In this document: one piece after another, positions 47,388 to 58,459 of the stretch
Position numbering within the stretch: the first letter of the stretch is position 1
Layout of the letters: every line of letters starts with the position of its first letter
Assembly (NCBI RefSeq): GCF_023101765.2
Contig: NC_064225.1
Location: 4,774,001-4,838,000, forward strand
Source of the DNA: Spodoptera frugiperda
Lineage: Eukaryota > Arthropoda > Insecta > Lepidoptera > Noctuidae
DNA: 64,000 bases
Direction of reading: 5' to 3'
Made by a program: the position numbers and the translations under genes
The notes under the pieces: generated by a model
The model's input: the letters and a program-made list of their open reading frames with translations, nothing else
Database searches by the model: none
What the model was told of the DNA's origin: nothing

Positions 47388-47485
47388 AAACTATTCCTTA
47401 GTAATCATTTTGTTCCGAAAACAATTGCTAAGGACTGAGTTAAGTAACAATTAAATGACTCTGAGTACGGCAGTTAATCTAGAAT
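47388..47485 (+). repeat. Family T repeat, copy with empty site
   Basis: CACTTAAACTATTCCTTAGT, TTTGTTCCGAAAACAATTGC and AATTAAATGACTCTGAGTAC match 53198-53530. The CAATTG at 47422 is single here but duplicated around an insertion in the other copy. Confidence 0.7.
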
Positions 47486-47524
47486 TAAAGAAAATATACT
47501 AGAGAAAGAAAAGAGAATATGCTG

Positions 47525-47616
47525 TCGGCTTACTCACGTAATTGTTTGACGAGGAACTCGACTAGTTTCAAGCCATGCTAGATGCTTATGTTTAAAAAAT
47601 TACGTGAGTAAGCCGA
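47525..47616. mobile_element. Small hairpin element related to family K
   Basis: Perfect 19-bp terminal inverted repeats, TCGGCTTACTCACGTAATT at 47525-47543 and its complement at 47598-47616, bound a 92-bp unit. The interior holds GACTAGTTTCAAGCCATGC, the family K core in reverse. It looks like an internally deleted MITE of that family. Confidence 0.75.
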
Positions 47617-47619
47617 TAA

Positions 47620-48555
47620 CATAATAATTAATTTAGTATGTCTCACGAAAGATATAATAAAATTAAATAGAATTTGTTTCTGGAGATATATAGTTGAGGA
47701 GGCTAGAGTGGAGAGTGATATCTACATACTATTTTTTTCTTTGACCACGCGGCCGGGCCAAAGCCACGGGCGGAAAGGTGATGCATAACTATTGAGAATT
47801 TAATCATACTAAAATATTTTTTAGGACTTTAAATTACATTAAAATTAGGATTTATGCGTAACGATAGCAATAAAAAATAATTACTTATTGTCTGTTTTAT
47901 AGTTCCATGTGTACTTATTTTACTAATATACGGAACTTTTTAGGACCTATTAACAAATCTCATTGCCTATTTGTCGTGTGTTGTTATGTGTAAGTCTTTT
48001 AGTTTAAATTATAGATAATAACGGATGTTCCTTTGTCGCTCACTTTTCAAGCTTTTTAGTGTGAATTGTAGATAGTTTAGGACACTGCGCGGCAATGCTT
48101 TTAAAAAAGTCACAAAAAAGTTTACTTCTCATTAAAGGTAGGACATAATTATAATTTCTTTATTAAATAGTAAGTAAATAATGTAATAGTCAATTTGAAG
48201 TAGTAAATACAGTTACAATTACAATTATATTATTGCACAGACCACTGTCTGCCTAAAACCGGTCACACATATAACAAAACTAATCTATTTTTTGTCCACC
48301 AAGATATCGGAACTATGCTAACTTTAGAAATAAAAACCTCATTCATTATGCGAACGGAAGCATTTACTTTTTTAGTTTCCTAATTTTAAAACAGTTTTTA
48401 GTCTCACCATTAATGGACTTTTTGCTTCGAAATGGTGATAAGATAGCACTAATTTAATCCTCTAAATAAAGGGGCGTGAAGAGCCGGCTTATAGTTAGAA
48501 TATGGAACAATTATTAATGAACTCAGTTCTGTAAAAAAAAAAATAGTTTTTATTC
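47620..48555. other. No gene seen
   Basis: AT-rich. A GACCACGCGGCCGGGCCAAA block near 47745 resembles a family I end. On the minus strand this would be intron downstream of the exon at 48570-48637. Confidence 0.4.
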
Positions 48556-48569
48556 GAAGGTGCACTTAC

Positions 48570-48637
48570 CACCAGTTGCCCATTACAGCTTGTGCAAGAA
48601 GTAGCAAACAGCACAAAACTTTCCAAATGAGCTTCAT
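48570..48637 (-). CDS. First coding exon of a secreted or membrane protein (signal peptide)
   Basis: On the minus strand ATG at 48637-48635 opens 22 codons plus 2 nt. The translation is a classic signal peptide: M-K at the start, then a hydrophobic core LCCLLLLAQAV and a small-residue MGN end, suitable for signal peptidase cleavage after about residue 20. The exon stops at a strong donor, TGGTG/GTAAGT (GT at 48569-48568), leaving phase 2; without splicing a TAA follows at once. The upstream sequence is long and free of repeats, consistent with a 5' UTR. The rest of the gene must lie further left on the minus strand, but no following exon could be identified, so the product is unknown. Confidence 0.6.
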
Positions 48638-49330
48638 AATGGCAAATAACTTTACGAAGTCACTTTACAAACATCCTAGTTAGTTAACACTAACAAAAGT
48701 TTAACTTTAAACACTTCACGTCAACACCGCTGAATTTCAAACAAAACCAAAACTTTAATTCTTAACCGCAAATCTCGAAAACCAAAACCACTAAACAAAA
48801 CAAACCACAAAACTCAAATAACAATGTAATCACTGTAATGCGAACGAAAAAACCAAAAAAATAAATAAAACGAAAAAGAAATAAAAACTTTTTTTCTAAA
48901 AACAAAACTTTTGCGAAAGTTTACTTTTGCCGGCGCACTACTTATTTTTAAAAAACGAAACTGTCAATCAAGGATTCCATAGAGCGTTTATTAAAATACG
49001 AACAGTTTGAATGGAAAAATCGAAAAAAGATTTTGTGTGCAGTCGTTTACGTTTAGACGCGACGCGCTTGCGATCCGCGCGCAATGAAACACAAAACCAG
49101 ACTGGCTTGCTTTAAGCCGTTTGTAAGTATTCCATAGGATTCTCAGCAAGGGGAAGGGTCGAATCGGAGGGCGTGTAGATGCAGTATAGTGCTGCACGAA
49201 TTCATCCTTCCGAGCCCTTACTACGAGCCGCGTAAACTTTAAAGATCACAATGTCGGTTCTCCCGCGAAATGTCAACGTTCGTTTACGCAAAATCATCGT
49301 CGAGTTTTGTTGCGACAACCAGTAGTAAGA
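48638..49330 (-). promoter_or_regulatory. Likely 5' UTR and promoter region of the signal-peptide exon
   Basis: This region is upstream of the minus-strand ATG. The first 250 bp or so is A/T-tract-rich with no upstream repeats. At about 49035-49085 and 49215-49315 it becomes CpG-rich (GACGCGACGCGCTTGCG, CGAGCCGCGTAAAC, CTCCCGCGAAATGTC). On the minus strand GCATTACAGTGATTAC near 48835 resembles an insect initiator. The transcription start cannot be fixed from sequence alone. Confidence 0.35.
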
Positions 49331-49334
49331 TTGT

Positions 49335-50550
49335 GGTCGCTTGCAGAAAAATGTCCACGACCATCAATTGTGAGCTTATCTTCAACTCATGAGCTTAATA
49401 CCTTGAGTTATTATCATTTTTCAAATTGATTTGCTGATCGAAAGATAGGATTTAAGTGCATAAATGCCAAACAAATTGTATTTATGGCTAAAATTATGTG
49501 AACTTTTTATTATAGATTTAAGTCACATATATTTTGGTTAAGCCTTTTATAGTGTTGTGTTTAATAGCTGATTGTCCTAGATAATATTTTCTATATAAAT
49601 TAGAACTATAACACAAGTGAATTTGTAGTCTATTATAATAAGAATACAATCTCTTTACCTTTATTAATTGCATCCTTGAATAACTTTGCAAGAAGCATCT
49701 TCTAGTGCATTAGGCGAGTGGTGTGTCGCAAGGCACCATCCCAGGTCCACTCTCACTTAGAAAAACATTCACGTTCTCATCGATATAAACTGTTATCATT
49801 TATCCAGTAACGAGTATAATAAATATAAATAACAGATTAACATTTCACGCGACGCTAATTAGATATTGTAACCTAATTTGGATATCTTGGAAAGAGCGAA
49901 ATACAAGTGTATCCAACTCTTTGGAGCTAAGTAATTATTTTATCCTTATATGAAGTGTTATTTTAATCAATAAAATGTGAAAGGATTTCTTATTGTACTA
50001 TGCAGAAGCGCTTATTTGTTTTGTTAACTAGAGAAATTATAATTAATGTTCACAGCTATTTTATCTTCGAGATAAGTAACTGATAAATCAGACAATACAG
50101 TGAACATAATATATGTATTAGTTTATTTTACAAATAGCGAGTCTATTGTATTCTCATAACCGAATGGCATAAACAGATCCATCTTTTTATTTTATGTTTT
50201 ATTTTTACACCTTTATTTATTTACAGGTCTTTTATCTGAAGAGACAAGATACGAATCGACAATCCCTTAAGATAGTTAAATATTAAAGTAATAATAACAG
50301 TAAAAAACTTAATGAATAACAACAAAATTAAAACTAAACTATCTAGGATAAATTGAACAAAAAATTTGGTTGTGAGGAATTTTTAAATATATCATATACT
50401 TTTCTGACATCTTTCGAGTTAGGATTTGACAATATACTATGAAAGATACCGATATCCAGCCTATTTATTTTTAAATCCATACGCAATGCTTCTCTGTCAG
50501 ATGAGAACCATCTTGCCACACCATATACCTACCTACCTGAACTACCTGAT
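49335..50550. other. No gene seen
   Basis: AT-rich DNA. A short phrase GTGTGTCGCAAGGCACCATC at about 49720 resembles a moth repeat but is too short to assign. Confidence 0.4.
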
Positions 50551-50554
50551 GTAA

Positions 50555-50695
50555 ATTTATAAACTGACATTGTCACTAACACTATCATTAGAACTTGAGA
50601 CGGGATATTTACGAAGTTTATTTATGTCTATGAGTTTCCGATATTTCGGCACTGTTGCAAGCGCCATGATCACGGATGAACTACCTGGTTGAATA
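50555..50695 (+). repeat. Family M repeat, copy 3
   Basis: TAAACTGACATTGTCACTAA, ATCATTAGAACTTGAGACGG, GATATTTCGGCACTGTTGC and GCGCCATGATCACGGATGAA give the longest version of the family in the window. Confidence 0.6.
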
Positions 50696-51103
50696 CTAAA
50701 CGGAGACTCTTTTACAAAGAAAACCCCAACGGGACCTACAATGACGTATTTTACCACTTTCACTAACTGTTTCTTCCGTCATAATACTTAAAGAAATAAC
50801 TATATTTTTATTTATTTTTTTATCGTTTGTGAAGCACATGGCAACAACGTTAACTACGCAAGGTAGGTCAGTAAAGAATGGTTGTAGTTTCAAGTCCACG
50901 TTAACACTACTATTGCTACTGATGAAACAAACCAAATAATAATATATATATTCTTTGCAGACGATGAAACTGTAAGGCACATTGATAAAGATTAAGATAA
51001 ACCCAGTGTAGGTTTCATTATGGCACGCGGTCGGTGTGGTGATAATTAAATCTCTCCCAATAATACGTATCACACAAAACATATCACGTCTCAAAAACTT
51101 CAC
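50696..51103 (-). CDS. Unrecognised 135-residue ORF
   Basis: A minus-strand frame from 51103 to 50696. It has a basic start (KFLRRDMF), hydrophobic stretches at about residues 12-22 and 33-62, then a polar C-terminal part with INKNIV and EETVSESGK. It lies in the presumed intron of the exon at 51253 and its end touches a family M repeat. No domain is recognised. A TTACAG acceptor-like site lies within it. Chance occurrence is quite possible. Confidence 0.18.
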   Translation of the reverse strand: MKFLRRDMFCVIRIIGRDLIITTPTACHNETYTGFILIFINVPYSFIVCKEYIYYYLVCFISSNSSVNVDLKLQPFFTDLPCVVNVVAMCFTNDKKINKNIVISLSIMTEETVSESGKIRHCRSRWGFLCKRVSV

Positions 51104-51252
51104 ACATCGCTTTATCAGCGAAAGCTTTTAGCAGATAAAAACTGTTAGCAGATGTCTTCAGTATTACCTTCACAAGTTCAACCCATAACTAATTTTAGAG
51201 AACCAATCTAAAAAAACTATGGAGGGTAAAAAACAACAACAATGGGGCTTAC

Positions 51253-51350
51253 CTGCAACCATTTTGTAGCCCGTGTTTACGATCGCAGTAAAACTGTAAT
51301 TGCAGCAGATCAAACGGACCGACTGGCTGACTTAACTGTATAGAATACTG
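51253..51350 (-). CDS. Candidate first exon with start codon and splice donor
   Basis: On the minus strand GCTACAAAATGG gives a strong insect start context at ATG 51262-51260. After only ATG-GTT-GCA-G the sequence is GTAAGC (GT at 51252-51251), a near-consensus CAG/GTAAG donor in phase 1. The upstream 90 bp, presumed 5' UTR, includes AAGTCAGCCAGTCGGTCC near 51320-51337, an initiator-like sequence. Only about 3 codons are coding here. The signal-peptide exon 2.6 kb downstream ends in phase 2, so both cannot join the same acceptor in frame. The product is unknown. Confidence 0.4.
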
Positions 51351-51354
51351 TAAC

Positions 51355-52788
51355 AGCCCATATGCGGTCAAATCCCAATAAATAACACGATTATCAACTC
51401 AAACACGAAGACAATAAGGAAAATAAAAATGTTATTGATGCGAAAAATTAAGGTGGTGATATAGATGCAACTGGTGCACTGTTAGACGAATTCAAACTTT
51501 AAGCTGTCAGCAATAAAGACAATTGTTCACTTGAAACAATTTGATGATTTTTGCAACATGATCACAAAGATGTCAATTCAGATTTAGATTTACGTTTGTC
51601 ACTGTAAAATGCAATTGTAACTCGAGGGTGTTAAAGTTGATAATTGAATGATGGATATGGATGTAGCTGAAAGGAATGTAACTCGATTTTCTTAACAATT
51701 TAAAGTATTTGAAGACAATCATTTAAGTTGGAAGTACGACGTGAGATAGGAAATAAATAAACTGATTCGGACTAAATGTAGGGTGTCGACACACTGCAGG
51801 ATGCTTTTTGCATTCATACTTTTTGTGCTAAACGATGTTGACAAGTGGAGATTAACAATGGCATTTATAAAAACGGCATTGTTGTAGTTCGGTGGGGAGG
51901 AACCAGTTTGTTTGGTACTCTTGTTATTTTTCTTTTAATTTAATTTGTACTGCTAAAAGTATTAGAAGTTTAGGAGTTATATCGTGTGTTGAGAGGATTT
52001 AAGAGATATCTTTTTGCCATATTGAGTTACATCATTTGATGGAGAAAAAAATGATGATTCCGAATAAGTAAATAAATTAATATCGTAAAAAATTAGCTTA
52101 GATCAATTAGCCTTTCAACCCTAAATGTAATTAGTATTAAGTATGCATTATACGCCATTTATTACTGCTACCTTAAAAGTATCTTAGACACAGATTTTCA
52201 TATTGGGTCCCAAAATTGCACCCTAAGAACGTAAATAAATAAAATTTGATCTGTATTTTAAGGAAGCTAAACCTTAACTTTTAAGAATTAAGTCTTTCTT
52301 TTAAGAATTACAAAAATCTTAAACCGAATCCCTTTTATAAATAAAGCTGGTACAAGGTTTATCTCAGCCATTCGAGTAATATGGAGTCCAATTGTTCCCA
52401 ATCTACGTTAAAAGTTACAAGAATTGTTTAGCGCCATTATTTCATTAGAGCGTTCTAGAAATATTTCCGAGTCTATGTCACTAACTGTTGATTGTCTTTG
52501 TTTTGTTATTTTGTTATTTAATGCTTTTGTACTCTTATTTAAAGGATAGGTTTGATTACTACGAAATGTAATGTAATGTGGTGCTAAATATTCCCGAATA
52601 GACAGTCCGACGGGTATATGTCGTATAGGTTTAACTCACATTTTATCTATAGTCAATCCGATCTTCAACCTCTGGTCATAACTTTACATGTTGTTTCTGA
52701 GATGCTATTTTACCATGGGATTGGTCGATCCACTCATTGTTGAATCACTCAGATTAAATTATGAAATTAGTCTTTTGGCTACTACACC
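51355..52788. other. No gene seen
   Basis: AT-rich DNA. It could include the promoter of the 51253 exon. No repeat or exon is supported. Confidence 0.4.
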
Positions 52789-52790
52789 GC

Positions 52791-52946
52791 TTTTTTTGAG
52801 GGGCGAAAATCATCCAATGACTTCTCCCGTCTTGAGCGAGGCGAGAGGGAATGTCCGACTCTTACTGACTAAAAACCACCCCGTTCCTACTCCTGCTTGT
52901 CGAGCCGGAGCCCCGGTAACCCGCTAGGTAGACCGCAGCTCCGGAT
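52791..52946 (-). mobile_element. Family A short retroelement, full length
   Basis: It has the complete landmark order in reverse, from TTTTTTTGAGGGGCGAAAAT to GACCGCAGCTCCGGAT. The 5' end lies at GGAT, within a few bases of the common start point. Confidence 0.85.
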
Positions 52947-53197
52947 GGCTACCGCTAAGATGCTAAGACCTACTTATTGGCTTTTAGAATGCACGAAAAA
53001 TCTTTGAAGCAACTGTGCGCAGTTACGAAGTTGGTGAAGTTAGAAGACCCAGACAGTTAAAATGATAACAATACAAAGTCTGACAATGACAATGGGTCGT
53101 TACTATCAGTTTATGAGCAAATGTCTTATAGACAGACATATAACGCCACATAGGACCACATGAGCAAAGTCTTACCTTACTCAGACACATTTAATGA

Positions 53198-53530
53198 TTA
53201 CTTAAACTATTCCTTAATAACGATTTTGGTCCGAAAAACAATTGGACCCTATTAAGTAAAAAGAATCCTCCAATGAAGTTTAAAATTACCGTATAGTTGA
53301 TTTACAGTACCTATTAAAAATTTAGTAGTGTAATACAGTATACACGATTTTTTATCTGCCTAACTTTAAATTTCATTTAAGTACTCAAAAGTAATAAAAT
53401 GTTGGCTGGATCTTTTCTGCTTAACAGGGTCCAATTGCTAAGAGTTAAGAAACGAAAATGACTAAATGACTGATGAAAATGATGAAACTAAATGACTCCA
53501 AGTACGCCGAAACTAGATGAACATAGAAAA
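53198..53530 (+). repeat. Family T repeat carrying a nested insertion
   Basis: ACTTAAACTATTCCTTAATA and TTTGGTCCGAAAAACAATTG on the left, and CAATTGCTAAGAGTTAAG and CTAAATGACTCCAAGTACGC on the right, match 47388-47485. The two halves are separated by the 187-bp element described next. A short TGATGAAAATGATGAAACT duplication follows. Confidence 0.7.
53245..53431. mobile_element. 187-bp MITE with CAATTG target duplication
   Basis: GACCCTATTAAG at 53245 and CTTAACAGGGTC ending at 53431 are terminal inverted repeats (12 bp, one mismatch). CAATTG flanks it on both sides (53239-53244 and 53432-53437). The paralogous family T copy at 47388-47485 has a single CAATTG and no insertion, which is the pre-integration state. 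The interior is AT-rich with no ORF. Confidence 0.85.
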
Positions 53531-53534
53531 AATA

Positions 53535-54750
53535 AAGACAAAACACATATATTTAGACAAAAACTAACAAAATCTAATAGCTCGAAACTGACACAAGTCA
53601 ATACATTAAACTTGTTAGAAGAATAGACGCAGATACAAGTACAAAGTTAGTTTGCAGCTCATAAAACAGGAATAGTTGCTAAAGTATTCTAAAGGAGGGT
53701 GGATATGGGAGCAAATATAAGTTTGTCATACGATAACTGGCAATTACGCGTGATATCTGTGTAGTCGACGGAACGACGGCAAAACAATAACATAAAAGAA
53801 TCGATATTGCTAGATACAAATGAATAATCTATAAATGCCTTTAAGACATTGATGGGTAGAGCTAGGAGTTGTGTAGATGTGGACGGAGTGGAAGGATTTG
53901 ATTTCAGTTCACTAATAAATAAGTTTCAGTAGATAAATAATTTGATATAATGTTCATATTGAAGGGTTGATACAACTGGTAAAGGTATAAAGTGAAGCTG
54001 TATTTTTAATATTTACCGCTAAACTAGTGACAAGACCTTAAAAACTAACATAATAAGATAAAAGAAAACTAAAAATTACTTACTATTTACAAAGCATATT
54101 TGACTCTATCCATACTCTTACTAAGGTTAGCTTTTTAATCAACTTAATATAAGAAAAGTTATTTAAATAAAACGCATTTAGCTAGCTTAGCCTATTCTTA
54201 TTTGCAACCAAATTGTACCTAATTAGATTTGACTGTAACTGATTAGATTAAATAGTTTTTTAATATAATTTACTAACATAAACAGTTACAATACTTTTGC
54301 AATTCATAATTTTTTCTAACAAGAAATTATCATTTAGTCCTTAGTGTCACGAAAAGTTGGTCCTTCCATCCGCGGCGCCTCTAAACACCGCTAGCTCTAC
54401 GCACCAAAGTTAATACGATCCAGTTATTAGTCGAATAATAACCGAACATATTCCATACTCAGCCAGTTCCATCGATATCATCTCGTAGTATTTTTATTTT
54501 ATTCATAGGGTTGGCTCCTTTATTCCTTTGTTTACCCCGAAGACAACTTCTGTCTGTGTTCAGTAATATATTTTTACTTTTTTTTCTCTTGAGAAACTTT
54601 TCGTCAGCATGAAGGTTAGAAGGTAAATCATTGGCTGTATTTCTGTATATATTGCTTGGCCTGTTTTTCGTGTATGGGAATTGGGTCAATGGTTGACATT
54701 GCCAATGGTGGATTAGATTTTGTTTTTAATTTATTTACAAAGTCTAGACC
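53535..54750. other. No gene seen
   Basis: AT-rich DNA. TTGGTCCTTCCATCCGCGG at 54357 nearly repeats a phrase at 22203. A minus-strand frame at 54459-54689 is unrecognised. Confidence 0.4.
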
Positions 54751-54754
54751 ACCT

Positions 54755-54840
54755 TCATTATTATTATTAAAAGCCGGTGAGTGTCCATTGCTGGACTATG
54801 GGGCTTCTCTGCAAAAGAGGGGCTTGACGTGTGATAAGAA
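54755..54840 (+). mobile_element. LINE tail fragment, family E-like
   Basis: AAAGCCGGTGAGTGTCCATT, GCTGGACTATGGGGCTTCTC and AAAAGAGGGGCTTGACG follow the common moth LINE-tail wording (gcCNNNNAGNGTCCATTGCTGGAC). Confidence 0.45.
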
Positions 54841-54945
54841 GGTTAAAGGTAGGAGTTAAAAAGATAAGGTCTAGGATAAGCACAGCTGTCCGGTCTCTGT
54901 TCAATATGTCGTCTCTAAGTCTACTATCACTCTACCGAGTACTAC

Positions 54946-55080
54946 TAGTTTACCGGGGCTCCGGCTCGAAAAGCAGGGGTAGGAACGGGGTGGTTTTTAT
55001 TCAGTAAGAGTCTGACACTCCCTCTTGCTTCGCCCAAGGCGGGAGAAGCCACGAGATGATGATTCCCACTTAGAAAAAAA
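54946..55080 (+). mobile_element. Family A copy, slightly 5'-truncated
   Basis: CTAGTTTACCGGGGCTCCGG, CGAAAAGCAGGGGTAGGAAC, TTCAGTAAGAGTCTGACAC, CGCCCAAGGCGGGAGAAGC and an A-run are in order. Confidence 0.8.
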
Positions 55081-55256
55081 TCTACTGTCATAACATCTTT
55101 GGGAAGAGTAAGAGTTGTGACAAAAATGTTATTCTCTCTGCTGTCTCAGCACAAAGTTAAACACAAGGAATAGATACAACAAAAAATATTTAATTTATGG
55201 CTTACCTAAGCTGAAAGTGAAACCCCTAACAATATCTTTTTTAACCACTGGTATCT

Positions 55257-55352
55257 GGTATCTAACTTGAAGAACCAATGAGTTTATATTTTCATAATAT
55301 ACCATATCTGGTATCTAATTTGAAAAACCAATTAGCTTATATTTTCACATAA
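55257..55352. repeat. Two-copy tandem repeat, 53-bp unit
   Basis: GGTATCTAACTTGAAGAACC at 55257 and GGTATCTAATTTGAAAAACC at 55310 begin the two copies, each followed by AATKAGYTTATATTTTCA. Confidence 0.8.
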
Positions 55353-55354
55353 AT

Positions 55355-56195
55355 AAAGTAAGTACCGAAACGATTTCGTATATTACCTAGTTCATATTAA
55401 GAGATACATTTAAGTGTACATTAAAAGGAACTATACCAGTACAATTACATTAAAGTTTAAAGTGAGCACAGTTATTAAAAAACTTGTCGAACATGTGTAT
55501 TAAATTTTAATAATCAAGAAATCAAGACATCAAAAGCCAGACTGAGATCGTAAAATAAAGGTCTCCTATTGGTTGATTTCTTGCCATCCATGTTACTTTA
55601 TAAACTCACTTTAGCCTATCACTTTACTCTGAGATTAGATTAAGGTGAATTAACGGTAAAGGGGTTTTAATCTGATTCAATCTTCGATCAGTAATAGTAC
55701 GATTCAGTTATTATGTTTAGTTTCTTGACTTTGGTTAAGTACCTCGTTTTTTTTAAAACTTCTCCCCTCACTAGGAATTTCTACCCAACACCCTCATTCA
55801 GTAATCATATTTACTACCACTTCACCGGCGAAAAATTTAGGTAGTCCAAGAATTTATGCACTTAATGTTCGAGCTGTTCATAAATCTAGGTTTACTAGTG
55901 TTCCAGGAACAAACGTGTGTACACCTATGTGTGTAGATAACATGAGAAAGTAAACCACTTAAGGAAAAGGTTCACAATCAGTGACATGGTTTTATTTTGA
56001 CGCGCTTGTTATCACTAGAAGTCACCAGAATTGTGATGGCCAGGAATTTAAGGTGCCCATTTATTAAACATCAGTAGGTATAATGTTTGTATTATAAGTT
56101 TCCTGAGACATACTAAATTAATTATTATGTTTTTTTACTTAATCACGTCATTATTTGGCGAGGATCTCGACTATAACTTGACTAAGTACGTGTGT
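55355..56195. other. No gene seen
   Basis: AT-rich DNA with no supportable feature. Confidence 0.4.
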
Positions 56196-56199
56196 TCCA

Positions 56200-56312
56200 G
56201 CGCGACAATCGCCGCGTCGTGTGACACGGAATACTGCTCCTGAATGTGTGCTTCTAGCATGGCTTGAAACTAGTCGAGCCCCTCTTCAATTAATTACGCG
56301 TGTAAGCCGAAA
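56200..56312 (+). mobile_element. Family K repeat, copy 3
   Basis: CGCGACAATCGCCGCGTCG, CTTCTAGCATGGCTTGAAAC and TAGTCGAGCCCCTC, then ATTACGCGTGTAAGCCG. The last block is the terminal inverted repeat of the 47525-47616 hairpin, so this is a longer member of that family. Confidence 0.6.
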
Positions 56313-56358
56313 AACATCGGTATACTTATTTGTTCAAAACCTGGCCAATCAAGTAGTC

Positions 56359-56482
56359 CCTAAATCCTCAACCTCTAAAAGGCCGGTCACGCACTTCAAG
56401 TCCTCTAGTTTTAAGTAGCGTCCCCGCTTGTTTTCAATCAAGTAATCCGTCTGCTTGTTTGCCCGCCACGTGCCATAAAAAA
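56359..56482 (-). mobile_element. Family C copy, decayed
   Basis: CCCTAAATCCTCAACCTCTA, AAAGGCCGGTCACGCACTTC and ATCCGTCTGCTTGTTTGCCC match the first half of the family in reverse. Confidence 0.65.
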
Positions 56483-57229
56483 GTACCAATGTGACTTTTT
56501 TAAATACCAATGTTGAGATTTTTCTGAAACATTTTTATTTAACACATTAACCACGTTGTCGGTTATTGGTGTCAGACATTTAGTGGAGGATTTGCCTTCA
56601 ACAGTTTTCTTTCGACAGTTAATGCTTTAAGTACAACTCAACTCAATACAAAATTTAAAAAATAGAATAATTTGAAATGGTAAAGAAACTTATGCTCTCC
56701 ACAATTAATTAAAAATACGTTTTTGTTAATCAAACAAATGAATAGATACTCCTCTCTAAAATTCCAAAACAATAGCTGTACTTAAAATGCACTAAACGAA
56801 CTCAGAAGCAGACTAGAGGCGTCAGAATTCTTCACACTTCAACACCCATCATCCCCTGACTCACGTCGATCCTATTTAAAATAGAATCTCATCACAAATA
56901 CGTATGACTCCATCTGTCTGGTGGGTAAGTAATAGAACAGTTTTACTGCGGCCTGCTAACTAAGTATGGCCGAATAATAACACACTGCTTCACGTGAACG
57001 TCGTTTACACTGTACCGATTTTTTTGGTAGGCATGGGGTGGTGTCGGTATCGATGTTTTTGGGTAGCTGAATTTTGGTTAAAATTGGGATATAGAAAAGA
57101 ATTTATCTGTACGATAAGAAACGAAAAATATCGACTGACCATGAATGTTCGTGGAGTTGCAAGTATATTAACGTTTATTTTTATTTTTAAAGGAGAACTG
57201 TCTTTTTATATGTCTAAACTAGCGCCCTA

Positions 57230-57405
57230 GCTTCGCATGGGTGCAGGGGTGATATATTATCTATGTGTTATACATATAAACCTTACTCTTGAATCAATCT
57301 ACCTATAAAAAAATCGCATCAAAATCCGTTGCGTAGTTTTAAAGAATTAGGCATACAAAGGAACATAGGGACAGAGAAAGCGACTTTGCTTTATTATAGT
57401 GAAGT
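57230..57405. repeat. Family I-like repeat fragment
   Basis: CTAGCTTCGCATGGGTGC, AATCGCATCAAAATCCGTTG, CGTAGTTTTAAAGAATTAG and GGGACAGAGAAAGCGACTTT follow the wording of common moth repeats of this class. Confidence 0.5.
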
Positions 57406-57409
57406 CGTA

Positions 57410-58455
57410 CAGGTTTAAACATACCGCTGTGGTCTTAAATAGATTAATTAAAAATTAAGTGTGACATAAGACGGTTTGAGCTAGCAGATGGCTAACATAC
57501 CAATAATGATTTTGAAAGACAGCATCGTATAAGTAAAAGCATTTACTATTACGACAAAAGGCCACATGTCACGTCTTACGTAGGTATATGTATAAATTTA
57601 ATTTCCTTCTTTCGCCTATGCTGTCCTAGTATTTCATAATGCAAATTGTAAGCAACTAGCCTCGTCCGTAACACCGATTATGCAAAACTTAGTCATAATG
57701 TTTATCGACATTTTATTACACCTAGTTACCTCATTCCTGAGCGGAATTAACTCATAATATTTAAGTTTATGTCTTTACAATTTATGCGAATCAAAAGCAT
57801 TTAACAAATGGTGTTAAATCTAATGTTGCTGCACATAATTTTGAATGTAAACTAACTAGTATCATTGGCATATAATTTGTAAATTGAGAAATAATATGAT
57901 TCATAATTTAACTTTATAAATAATTCATAGGCAAAGTTAAACTATAATCTGAACATATTATTGAAATAATCTACTAAAACAACAGCTAAATGTATTTTAA
58001 ACATTAAGTCGAACTCAAAACATCGATAAAAATACGAAACACGACGTTCACAACACTATTAGTCTATTTATTTATCAAAATACTGGCTTGTTTCAGCGGT
58101 CAATCATCGAAGTGTTTTCCTATCAATCAGCAACTCGAACCAGACCCATCCGTCTTTATAAAAACCCACGGGTAAACTAAAAATTGTATATTGTACATTT
58201 TTACAACCAATTAATATGTTTACCAGTAAAAAAAACTATAGTAATTTACTGCGGTCATAAAAATCGCACTGGATTTAGTTCGACGGTAATTTTTAGATAG
58301 GTATTCTATTTTTTTCGCGCGTTCACTTTATTTATAGTTTGTCGATGGTTTGATTGGCATGCCGTTGCGTTGCCGTGGTCTTATTTTAAAAAGTGACGCG
58401 TTCTACGTCACGGTTCTTGGGAACCTAATTAATAAGTTGTCAATTTGGTCAATTT
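57410..58455. other. No gene seen
   Basis: AT-rich DNA with no supportable feature. Confidence 0.4.
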
Positions 58456-58459
58456 TTGT

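Noticed and set aside
52688..52927. 79-residue plus-strand frame
   Set aside because: Its second half is a translated family A element.
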